NCBI GenBank assembly: GCA_914767715.1
Contig: OU612065.1
Location: 16,366,001-16,430,000 of the forward strand
Reading direction: 5' to 3'
Length of the DNA: 64,000 bases
Origin: Membranipora membranacea
Lineage: Eukaryota > Bryozoa > Gymnolaemata > Cheilostomatida > Membraniporidae
The notes beneath the pieces are model-generated. The model was not told the origin of the DNA, did not search any database, and worked only from the letters and a program-made list of their open reading frames with translations. Below, one piece after another: positions 52,001 to 64,000 of this stretch (the stretch's first letter is position 1; the number at the start of each line of letters is the position of its first letter). A program made the position numbers and the translations under genes.

Positions 52001-55000
52001 TTACCAACCTTTATCTAGTCACACCAAAATAACAAATACCTGAATGGCAGTTAATGTCAAAACAAGTTTAAAAAGAAAATTTCACAGAAGACATAATTAT
52101 CCTTTAGATATAAATAAGCCTTACCGATCCAGATGCAGCGTCATAAAATCTCTGTATAAGCTGTACAGTAGTACTCTTACCACATCCACTACTGCCTACA
52201 AGAGCTACAGTCTTACCCTGCTCAACCTGCAGACTTAATCCTTGTAGTACCTATCAGCGAGAGGTAATACTGATATTAGACATTACAAAATCGATTTTAC
52301 ATTCTAGATATATACAGGAAAACAGTTTCATAGTTGCTTGCTTTAGGACCTAAAATGTCCAAAGCAAAGCAATTTCGGTTGAATATCATAAAAAGACGGG
52401 CAAACAATATGCAGCAAGATTTTTATTATTGCTAGTGGATTTTGTCTCTGAAATCAATAATTAAAGTTTATGTCTTGCTAGTAGGTGTTTCATGTACCTA
52501 CACATTCTTTAGGTGACTGGGTATAGGTATTCTAAAAGCAAAACTGTTAATGGGACTGAATCTCCAGAAAAGGTTGCAGATATGATGCAAAAGTGATGTT
52601 ACTATTATAGGCTCGTGTGAGTTATAATGTTTTGTTGTGATCTTCAGGGACTCCCTTATGGTGCTAGCTAAGAGTGGTTACAAGTCAATGGCTAGGTAAC
52701 ATTCAGCTTGGAGTTCTTCTAGAATTAACATGCAGTGAACATCACCCCCACAATCCTACCTTGACATCAGGTCGAGACGGGTACTGGAAGTGAACATCCT
52801 TGAACTCTATATGACCTGTGACATCACCAGGTTTCTCACCCTCTTCAGATTCAATATCAATCTCAGGTTCCTGCGTAAGGGAGACAATCACCAATTCAAA
52901 AATATGACAAATCGGTGTTTTTCATGGATTTCTATTCAATATATGACACAATGAATTCTCACAAACGTGTGTAAATAAAATCACAGTTCAGATTTATGTA
53001 CACAGTAAATTTCCTCCAAATAAGCATACAATGAATTAGGAGTTATATTTTTATTAATAAACAAACCCTTGCAATCAGATTGAATACAAAGTATGCGGCT
53101 CCTCTGGCTACGGCTAAATCCTTAATGGCTGGTCCGGCTTGTCCAAAGGAAAATGACGCGACGAGAATCGAGAAAAACACCTGAAAGAATAAGATCCACT
53201 CATCAAGTCTTCATATATTTAATTTAGTAAAACAATTAAAAACTGGCAGATTTAATATTATGATAACTCCATAACCACTTAAATCGATGAGATCTAATGG
53301 ATTTTTTTGTAATAAAATCGTGGTTGGAAAAGCGAATAATAAATTGATGACAGCGGCGAACATTATATTGATAATGGACTGCCAACCTTTATCAATATAA
53401 TGTTGAAATCTGTAGCGCAAACAATTTGACACGCATTCGTGTGAAGAGATGGCAGATAATTTTGAATATGGCGGTTCAGGATTATTGTGGGTGTAAATGT
53501 GTCAACCAGAGATAATTTACTCACGATAAGCATATTTCCGACGGTAAAGTCTGTGTGGTACTGTGGCAGAGTAAACGGAGCTTGCAGGACGATACGAGAT
53601 CCAAACCAGAAACCAAGAGCATAAGACAGGAATACAATGAACATTACGAATCCCATAGCCACTCCAGACACAGTACCTTTCCTTATACCATACTCTCTGG
53701 CCTTACCAAGGTTCTTATTGTATCTGCAAGAATATAGCAATATTGTACATGATGATCAACACGATGGCAGCAATCTTTGACAAGCAATAATTGCTGGTTA
53801 ACTTAACATGATCTAGTAGGTTCCAAAAGTTACATTGATCAGCAAAACCATTGGAATTGCAATGATAACAATAATAGTAATATTCTTAATGCTATACACC
53901 GATAGAGTAAATATATTAACTCTATGTATAGACAGTCATTTTATTACTACGACAGGAGACAACTCCAAATTAGTAAATTTAATGATGTCACAGCAGGGAG
54001 GGTCACAGCTAACTGAAAGCATGAAAAGTGTCAAAGCTATGTAAACTTTTTAAAAAGCAAGACGTAAGTAAAAAAATTTTGAAAACAACTAATAAAATGT
54101 AAAGGTAAGCTATGAGAAGAATATTCCAACACAAGAGGACATGTGTTTTATATTTTTCAGATTAGTTATTTCTTGTAGTTAGATAGCTATTTGGACCACA
54201 AAATCAAAACCTTTTGACCCCGACATGACTCGAACACGCAGCCTTCCGATCTGGAGTCGGACACTGCGCCACGGAGTCAGGATGCCCATATCCAGGACCT
54301 ACTGTGTTTAATAAAAAAATACTAAGGATTAATGTAATTATTACCATCCATAGAAATCTGCTACCACCATTCAGGTCTACCGTTTGACCTAACCATGATG
54401 CTACTATCTCTCCATGTCCCAATTCTAAATCCTCATCTGCCTGACGATATAGTACGATTGAGTTGTAGTACCATTTGACAATAATTATCCCGATCTTTAT
54501 GATTAATTAACGCATGAGGCTGAGAAGACGAATACACCTAGTTCTCTCTCAACTCATAACAGGTATATTACGCCAGAGACATATCTATTTTAGGGGTCTA
54601 AAGCATACAGTCTTTGGAACCATTCCCTCGTCATGGCTTACAGGAATCTGTGACAACTCACCTTTCATATTCCTTCTCCTGACCCCCAAAAGCAATAACA
54701 GTTCGTATAGCGGTGAGGACCTCATCAGCGACACCTCCAGCTTCTGCATAAGCTCCCTGTTCCTGAACTGTGGAGCTCTTAGATACCTGGTAATGATAGT
54801 AAGTATATAAATATACGTAAAAAATAAAAATAAATATGGAAAAGGAAATGAATCTTCAAAGTACCCACTGGTATTTATTGGTATCAGTATGGATGGATCA
54901 TACAAGCTCGACAACCGGCAGCATTTGTTCATGGAGAGTCAAAGTCTTTTGCACTTTCGGTTGCTTATCTTCAACTTATTCTCATAATTGAGAGAACAGA

Positions 55001-58000
55001 ACACACAAAATATAAGTTGGAGACCATACTTTGGATAGCCCAATTTAATTAACTGTATTACTGGGATACATAGCATAACATGTTCTCATTACCTAAGCAG
55101 ACTATTTGATCAATAAACTTGAACAATTTTATATAATATAATATAATAATATAATTTAATATGATCAACCATCACATGAGTGTGTCATGAGAGACTGTAC
55201 TGACTTAAATACACAAAATAATATACCCAAAGTTGAATAGCTAATCAATTGAATATATCGGTTTTAATTTATGCAATAGGTAACAACTAAATGTCCTACA
55301 TATTGCCCAGTCGGCAGCCTGGTCACACAGCCAGTTTCTTTGTCTCTGTGGTAGCGTGACAAAGCTATTTATGTATCAACTGCAAGTTATAATCATGAAT
55401 TGAAAGTTAGATCCCCTACAGAGAAAAGACTGTGAAAAAAATATGATGACTTGGTGACATTACCAACCTCCTTTTGCTGTTGTTGTTGCCCTTATTATAT
55501 AGTATGTAACGAATGCGAGCAATTTAAAAACTTTCAGTGCTAAATTGGTTGAGGATTTCTTCTGTTGGTCGCCCAGCTTATAGGGTAAAAAGTACCTACC
55601 CAGTCCATAATCATAGCAGCGATGGCGATGAGGGGACTTGTAGATAAAATAACCAGAGTCAGCAGCCAGCCGTAGTAAAATCCTACACCTATACAGCATA
55701 ACGTCAGAGAGGCAAGCTGAACGAGGGTCGCTATCTTATCTCCGATTCCGTTCTCAATCTTATCAACATCACTGGCACAAAGAAAAGATTCATTATTTTG
55801 ATTTTTTAAATTATAAATATGAAATGGGATAAGCCTCCAATACTATTTTGAGGCGGCAGTAACTAGAGCACTGGCCGGCAAACAAACTAGGGACCATAGA
55901 CAAAACACATGCTAGGGACTATGACTGCATAATAGACCTAAAAAATTGGTTATTCATCAAAAGAAGATAGAAAGTGCATGAAAATTGGAATCTAGTAAGG
56001 GTGTCCATGGGTATATGGGTGTAGTATTAAAGTATATGTATTATATGTAAAGACAGAATGAATTTGATATGTACTGGTATGGGAAGAGCCATAATGCGAT
56101 AAAGCTACAGGTAGCTCCCCATGAGCCTTACTGAATGACACTATCCAATATAACATCAAGAAACCATATATCCGTATTATACAATATGAGAGTATCGTAA
56201 GAGATACCAGGATAGATTCTTATATCATATCTCATATTCAAAGTAACTGAATACAGTCTTTGAGTTATTCTGTTAAATTTTCTTAGGCATGCGTATTTAC
56301 AGATATGAACCGATAACATTATTACAGCATAGTGTAAACATAGACATCATTAGATAATAATGCACGTTAGACACGTCTTGGCTATTCTTTGAATTGACAA
56401 AATACAGAATAGAGGCAGATATAACAGCTGCAGTTGCAGCAGCAAATCAGGATGAGAAGCACTTACTCTGTTAGACGTGTCGCCAGCTCCCCAGCGGGGT
56501 TCACATCAAACCATCCAATATTCTGTCGCAGGCAGGCTTTGAAAAACAACAGTCTGATTTTTCTTGCTTGTCGTTTGGCAGGTAGAGCCCAAAATGACAC
56601 TTGAAGGTATGCACAGCCCAGAACAACAACTCCAATAACTGAAAGTCATAGATACAGAATGTATAGGAAGGTTGATACAAGGGCTAAGTTACATCGTGTT
56701 GAATCATCCATATCAAGAATATAAAGATGGAATGTTAGAAGATTCAAGTAGTAGTAGGGCACTGTTTGGAGTAGTATGATATTCAGCCAAAGACTCAATA
56801 ATGATTATTAGGTCTATATTATATGCAAATTATACACCACGTTTAGACCATAGCCTAGCAGGTATCGCAGAATGTTAAAATATGCTGACATTTAAATATT
56901 TGCTGGACATGCGGCACAGACTCGCATTAATGGACAATTTCTGTGAGGCAGCGCAATTCTGCCTAATCTAAAACCTTGGGCAGAGAAAATGCATTGTTTG
57001 TTTGCGTTGTTTGGCAGATAAGCTGGCTATGTTATGTGAACACAGCTCACACACCAAGTTAAATTACAAAATGAATTTAGAAGTTCCGATAAAACAACTC
57101 AGCGTGACTTGACGGAAAGTTGCTTACTGCAATCAGACATAACGAAGGTTGAGGTCTCACCCTCTATACCTTATATATTTAGTTCATGTATGGGGAGAGG
57201 TGATGTGGGAAAACAGGCCGGGCAAATTTAAAATAAACCATAAAATCTTACTGATGTAATAGATGGCATATTTTGTCAGATCCCCCAACAGGTCATCTTG
57301 TTTAAATTCATCTGGAACAAGGCTTACGGATGTGTTCGCCAGAGCAGATGTATAAGCATTGGCAAAATCTGAAAAGTTCCTACAATATAAATAGGTTACA
57401 CTCCAAGCAACTGTTGCCAGCAAATGTTTGGGAACGCCGAGATATGAGGAATTATCAACAAGAAAAGTTGCTAAATATACAGTTTTGAGCGGGAACTGAA
57501 AATGTCAATTTCTTTCACACAGTACAGACCAAAACCATCTTACGAAGTAATTATTTGATCCGTTTTTTTCTGGCTGAACATCAAGTCGCAGACAAACTGA
57601 TCTTCCGCCGTTTTGTTGGCATTGAACAGAGTGATGAGACTGGTGGCATTTTTGCACAGCTCACAAACTACGTCCGTGGAGAGGAAAGAATCAAGCATTT
57701 CCCCGAATACAATGATCATCATAGGTATGGCGACACCATGAGTTATAGCACCAATAATTCCAATCAGCATCAACAGCATATCGAGCTTAGTGGCGTATTT
57801 AAACTACAAAAAGTCAGAGTATTTATGATAGTACATACATAGGGTTGAGCGATGTCCTTGATGAGTCTCAAAATAAGATCATTTCAAAACCTAGTCGACA
57901 AAGGAATGTGAACAAAAGTGGTAGGTGAATGGATTGAATTATTAGATATCCCAGACGAGATAAGATGACTCAAAATTCATGCAAATAGTAGGCTTCTGCA

Positions 58001-59688
58001 ATATTCGTTATTACAAGAAAATATCATTTAAAGTATGTACAAGGTGTCGTAAAAAACTATCAGATAAACGTTATAGATAAACAAACCAAAACCTGATACC
58101 TAACTGCATACATGATGATGACAATTTTATAAATGAATTTTTACCAAAGCTTCCATCAGGAAGATACAGGACAATAAAATACAGGGGTAATGACAGTTTT
58201 TTACGCAACATGGTTTTATTCCTCAATAATGTTAATTAAAGCCAATCTACGATGAGATGTCAGCTTTTCTTATGTACTTTTTGTTTTCTTTCTTTGCTTT
58301 ATGTGAACAACATACATTTTGCTTATATGTCTACCATTAGAAACTTTGGACTCATTTAATTTCGTCAAAATTTGATGAAACGAGTTGAAATCCAACGAAG
58401 CTCATGTCATCATAGAGATTAATCCAAAGCAAAAAATTTAAGGAGATAAACGCATATTTTGTGGCGGAGAAAAGTTGGTTTCACTTTAATAGTTCCATAT
58501 ACAAAAAATGTCAAATATCGGCCGCGAACCCTGATGTGACCTCACACCCAGGCTTTCCTATTTTGAGCGAAAATTGAAAGGGCCGACTTCAATGCCTCAT
58601 AACACAGCCTGTAGTGGTCCGAGAGAGTCAATTTTGGGCTTGTTTTGAAGCTGATTAGCTGGAGAAACAGCTTTGATAATCCCAATCATAATTTCATGGA
58701 TGCTTTAAACAACGAATTTTTCAACATGCTTGTATGTGAGTGACAAATAAACCATTCAATCAATCTCTGCCCGACGCTCCTCTATACTCATTGTTAGGTA
58801 TTTTCACGTACCACTTCCATCACGCTGACCATAGGACCGATATCCTCATCATCATCTCCGCTTCCTGTTTTCTTTTTGTCTTCTTCAGAGCCATCCTCAG
58901 ACTTAACGGGTTCAGCGCTGACTTTAGGACTCGAATGTCCATTCTCCTTCATCTCAATACCATTGTGCGTACCATTGCCATTTTTTTCTGACTCTGCATG
59001 AGGGTAAACAGGTCAATATTTGTTAGTCACAATGACTATGTCTGAACTGTTTTTTCATTGAATATGTACCAATGATAACTGTAAAGGTATCAATTAAATC
59101 TCTCCTCCAACAGTGGATTTGAAACACCTGAAGCTCATACCTTAGAGACCAACAACATTAGAAATACTTCTTTGTACTAGTACTTAACTAATAAACTGAG
59201 GTGAAAATGACTTTGAACACTTACCATCAACTAAATTGATTGATTGATTTTATTTCTATCACTAACATGTTATATGTTGTGAAAAAAGGTGTTAAATACT
59301 GATGCCCATGATATTAAAAAAATGATAACAGTGTAGCATATATACAGACAGGCTTAAAAAGAAGTAAAAAGTCTATGGTAATATACTAAGAAGTTATTAC
59401 AGCACATGTAGTCAGTCAGAACTTCCTATATGCACCAGCGTCTTATCATGAAGCCCTTTTGGTATCTGATCAGTCTGATCTAAAAGACTCTAGTGTCTGA
59501 TCCCCCAGACTCTTGCCCCCTTCCCCCGACGGCTCCCTGCCGGAGAATACTCATACTGTATGACACTCACCTGACATATCAAGTTTCATTGTGCTGCCTC
59601 CATAAGTGGCAGTGACATCACCATTAGATGGCTTGTCCTCGGCAGCGTGACCGTTCGTCTTGTCTGCCTCACCGCCGTTTTCCAACAT
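43067..59688 (-). CDS. ABCB1-like: P-glycoprotein-type ABC exporter, copy B (full transporter)
   Basis: Inverted paralogue of copy A with the same 26 coding exons and the same 1,416-residue length. It is an ATP-driven plasma-membrane exporter by family. All ATPase motifs of both NBDs are intact: GSSGCGKST twice, LSGGQKQR twice, DEATSALD twice, IAHRLTTI and IAHRLSTV. Differences from A cluster near the N-terminus: seven of 39 residues in exon 1 (for example Ser2 to Leu) and many in exon 3 ([19 protein letters not shown] against [19 protein letters not shown]). The C-terminal half differs at few positions, such as Asp874 to Asn, which creates an NST glycosylation sequon in the TM7-TM8 loop. Divergence in the first helices could alter substrate range, but that is inference. 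The intron 9 donor is GTTTGT where A has GTTAGT. Confidence 0.95.
43838..44679. mobile_element. TTAA-flanked foldback insertion in copy B intron 24
   Basis: A sequence of about 790-835 bases absent from copy A's intron 24. It folds into a near-perfect hairpin: 43842-44222 is inverted at 44247-44627, with a 24-base loop. The motif TTAAAGGGCAACCAAGG or its complement marks all four arm ends, and TTAA flanks the insert (43838-43841 and 44628-44631 or 44676-44679). TTAA duplications are the mark of piggyBac-type insertion. No ORF or transposase is present. The matching point in A is near 40557-40570. Confidence 0.75.
44581..44679. repeat. 48-base tandem duplication at the element end
   Basis: The unit starting TAATCAATGGCCATCAATGA and ending GGTTGCCCTT occurs twice in a row (44581-44628 and 44629-44676, the second with GCACTT). 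It duplicates the terminal part of the foldback insertion together with its TTAA. Confidence 0.7.
49325..49338. repeat. Poly-C tract (14 C)
   Basis: Homopolymer run in intron 15 of copy B, not present at the matching place in copy A. It is likely length-variable and a sequencing-error hotspot. Confidence 0.8.
49896..49919. repeat. AT dinucleotide microsatellite
   Basis: Alternating AT run in intron 15 of copy B; copy A has only a short TATATAATA at the matching place (about 35094-35104). Confidence 0.7.
50010..50018 (-). other. 9-base microexon, copy B
   Basis: On -, TGGATCGAG is preceded by CTTTTATCACAG and followed by GTAATGC. It is the equivalent of the microexon at 34982-34990 in copy A, with one base changed (Gln to Arg). 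Retention of both splice sites and length in two diverged introns supports a real exon. Confidence 0.6.
54215..54278 (-). pseudogene. tRNA-Trp pseudogene in copy B intron 7
   Basis: It matches the intact tRNA-Trp at 30265-30336 but lacks eight bases of the D-arm (the GGTAGCGC segment), and carries a G-to-A change in the T-arm stem. The acceptor stem and CCA anticodon arm remain. Loss of the D-arm and part of the A-box should abolish folding and transcription. Confidence 0.9.
58060..58765. mobile_element. ~700-base insertion in copy B intron 2
   Basis: Intron 2 aligns between copies on both sides (GAGGAGCGTCGGGCAGAGAT near 58765; CATACTTTAAA...GATATTTTCTTGT near 58020), but copy B has about 700 extra bases between. 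The insert has no ORF. One edge reads TTGATTGAATGGTTTATTTG on -, which resembles another TTGATTGATTGATTTTATTT word near 59231 in intron 1, so it may be the 3' end of a LINE/SINE family. Class not resolved. Confidence 0.5.
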
Positions 59689-59740
59689 GATTGTTCCTTG
59701 TGTCACTCAATGGTGTTCAAAGTGTAACTGGAACATGAAC
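59689..59740 (-). other. 5' UTR segment of copy B after a conserved acceptor
   Basis: On -, TTTCTTTCTTCAG is followed by GTTCATGTTCCAGTTA and a leader nearly identical to copy A's, running to the ATG at 59688. It implies a non-coding 5' exon further upstream (above 59742). Confidence 0.5.
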
Positions 59741-60983
59741 CTGAAGAAAGAAAACGAGATTGGTACTACAATCTGTCCTAGTAGACATAGATCACAGAGC
59801 AAATGAATGGTGTTCCTGTAAATTATGTGCCAAACCAAGGATTAACATTCTTTTACTCCTTGGTCAAACATACTGTTACTATTATACTATGACTGACTGT
59901 CACTCTTTGCAGGGAGTTACAGAGAAACTCCTTGCTCTTTCCTAACTCTGTTTTCTCTTGAGATGTAATACCAGGTTTAGAAAGTATTTGCTGTTTCTTT
60001 TGTAGTCCACCGTTTACAGGAGCAGATCCTATGAGAACATACAACATGATACTATATAGACTTTCCCAGGAGAACATCGAGGAGCGCTGCTAGTCTGATC
60101 AAACGACTCTGCAGGTATGATATTGTTGTATCCTGCTCCTGAAGACAATGGGGTGATTTTAATTACTTTGTTCATGAAATTCTGTATGTAAACCGCTAGT
60201 TTGCTAGTAGCTAGCCATGGAAAACATCCTCTTACAACGAGCTCGCATTTCAGTTATGCCTGGCCCTATTTCACTGAGGCAAGATAAGCAGTGATATGAT
60301 TGGTTCATACAGGAGATTGATTGTGAAGCGACTGCATAATGCATTTGGAGTTTTAGGCAGCTTCTAAAAGATAGTAGTCATTACATTATAGTGCTACGCA
60401 GATGGATGGTGCGCATAGAAATTCATGAAGTTTGTAAAATAGCTCAAGATTAATTTCATAAGCTATCTTTATTGCTACCATGAAAGCCATAATCACAACA
60501 GCCAATACTTTCATCAAACTGAAATAACGTTACGTTGTGACAAGTATTGAGACCTCCAGGGAACCATCAAAACAAGCAAATAAACAAAATCGAGAGGAGC
60601 TTATTTTATCTGGCTATATCCCAGGAAGTTATGCGCATCCATCCTAAAAACTTTACATTATGTAATTTGAGACATTGATGGATATAATGTGAAAGTGAGA
60701 ATGTGATTGACCAATTAGCCCAGAAGTTACGAGTAAAACACCATGCAGAGAAGCATGATGGTTCTACGGTAGTTTCCAAGCTTCCATCTGAAATTTTGAG
60801 TCCTTAATGATTGATTATACAGATTTATATGCCGCTCTGCAGGTTTTCATCGGTTGAGAAATTTCAAAACGATGGATGGAGCATCCTGACATGTTGGGTG
60901 ACTATGTAGTTTACTATTATGTTCAACAAAGGCAAAACTTTAGTTCATGCAATTGAAAGTTTAGACTAAATCCTGCTGAACGC
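59741..60983. other. Divergent upstream region of copy B
   Basis: It lies between the copy B leader (-) and the small + ORF at 60984, so it may hold a shared or back-to-back promoter region. ORFs of 61-74 codons on both strands near 59.8-60.1 kb lack support. No tRNA or other RNA gene is seen. Confidence 0.35.
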
Positions 60984-63630
<2,647 letters not shown>

Positions 63631-63729
63631 TTAAAAATCCTTATCCCAGCCGGTCATATCATCAGGTGGATCGTCAGTCTCATCTTCAGGGTAGTCGTCA
63701 AAGTTACACAAATCCACAGATGATTTCAC
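63631..63729 (-). CDS. PRKG-like: Last coding exon of a cGMP-dependent protein kinase
   Basis: This phase-0 exon of 33 codons follows AG at 63731-63730 and ends in TAA at 63633-63631. It encodes VDLCNFDDYPEDETDDPPDD then MTGWDKDF at the C-terminus. The pattern NFD-x-(F/Y)-PED...DxPPDD-x-(S/T)GWD-x-DF is the AGC-kinase C-terminal tail of PKG (cGMP-dependent Ser/Thr kinase; NO/natriuretic-peptide signalling). The rest of the gene lies beyond the window. The domain itself is not visible, but the tail is distinctive. Confidence 0.85.
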   Translation of the reverse strand: MKSSVDLCNFDDYPEDETDDPPDDMTGWDKDF

Positions 63730-64000
63730 CTTAAAAATGACATCAAATTATTAAAATTACCGATCATCGCTTGCTCTCTTATTAGTGGTCTTATTATTAC
63801 TGGTTTCATACAGTTTGTCATTGTACACCCTTCCCGGTCACTACTAGCAATCTGGTAGGGTTAAATTTTTCATCTCAAATAAATACGCAGCACAGGTAGT
63901 ACAGTAACAGTTACCTGCATGTGTGTTCTGCTCAAGTTTGTTTTTATTGCTTATAAGTTATCTTCTATGTGAAGATAATACAATGCTCGGCAGCATATCA

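Larger units (their letters stand above)
43067..59688 (-). other. Exon map of copy B
   Basis: Coding exons in gene order: 59688-59571, 58993-58812, 57803-57544, 57379-57252, 56638-56467, 55771-55600, 54786-54662, 53723-53525, 53180-53067, 52870-52760, 52250-52125, 51887-51684, 51179-51009, 50646-50433, 50018-50010 (microexon), 49269-49121, 48847-48701, 48299-48033, 47726-47523, 47370-47270, 46797-46630, 46427-46271, 45649-45452, 44926-44720, 43686-43540, 43267-43067. Each has the same length as its partner in copy A. Introns 2 (1,008 against 324 bases) and 24 (1,033 against 354) are enlarged by insertions; introns 1, 5, 6 and 7 are shorter than in A. Confidence 0.9.

Noticed and set aside
54215-54278. 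Functional second tRNA-Trp
   Set aside because: Eight bases of the D-arm are missing, so the cloverleaf cannot form.
43067-59688. Copy B as a pseudogene
   Set aside because: All exon lengths equal copy A, splice dinucleotides are present throughout and ATPase motifs are intact.
23226-59688. Inverted copies as purely an assembly artefact of two haplotypes
   Set aside because: Not excluded, but the decayed tRNA, micro-inversion, several large insertions and many exon 1 changes look more like paralogues than alleles; long-read support is needed.

Overview
This is a window of an animal (metazoan, probably marine invertebrate) nuclear genome. Genes are split into short exons with GT/AG boundaries, separated by AT-rich introns of about 130-1,800 bases. 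There is a nuclear-type tRNA-Trp gene, and repeats are many and varied. Phylum cannot be fixed from the sequence alone.

The core (about 23.2-59.7 kb) is a large inverted duplication of a full-length P-glycoprotein-type ABC exporter gene (ABCB1-like). Copy A is on + (coding 23226-41360) and copy B on - (coding 43067-59688). They lie tail to tail around a spacer of about 1 kb. I traced 26 coding exons in each, one a 9-base microexon. Every exon has the same length in both copies and each set sums to 4,251 bases (1,416 residues), so neither copy is visibly broken. Both nucleotide-binding domains keep Walker A, Q-loop, LSGGQ, Walker B with catalytic Glu, and the H-loop His. Introns differ by element insertions, a small inversion and decay of an intronic tRNA, but introns 18-22 are nearly the same length in both copies, which suggests patchy homogenisation.

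Left flank (1-23 kb): the 3' end of an unrecognised + gene (785-2080); a convergent - gene for Bora, the Aurora-A/Plk1 mitotic regulator (2778-7508); a foldback element of about 2.9 kb with a nested hairpin (9338-12223); a tandem array of about 430-base units, each carrying a hairpin (13.1-14.8 kb); a 95-base minisatellite (15.2-15.6 kb); the 3' part of an uncharacterised - gene (15691-18376); a frameshifted Ty3/gypsy-type RNase H fragment (about 18.7-19.1 kb); and a tRNA-derived SINE-like sequence (about 20.6-20.8 kb).

Right flank (59.7-64 kb): a two-exon + ORF of 99 residues with no recognised family (60984-61696), a repeat shared with the inter-copy spacer, and the last coding exon of a cGMP-dependent protein kinase on - (63631-63729). 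No prokaryotic features (operons, CRISPR) are present.
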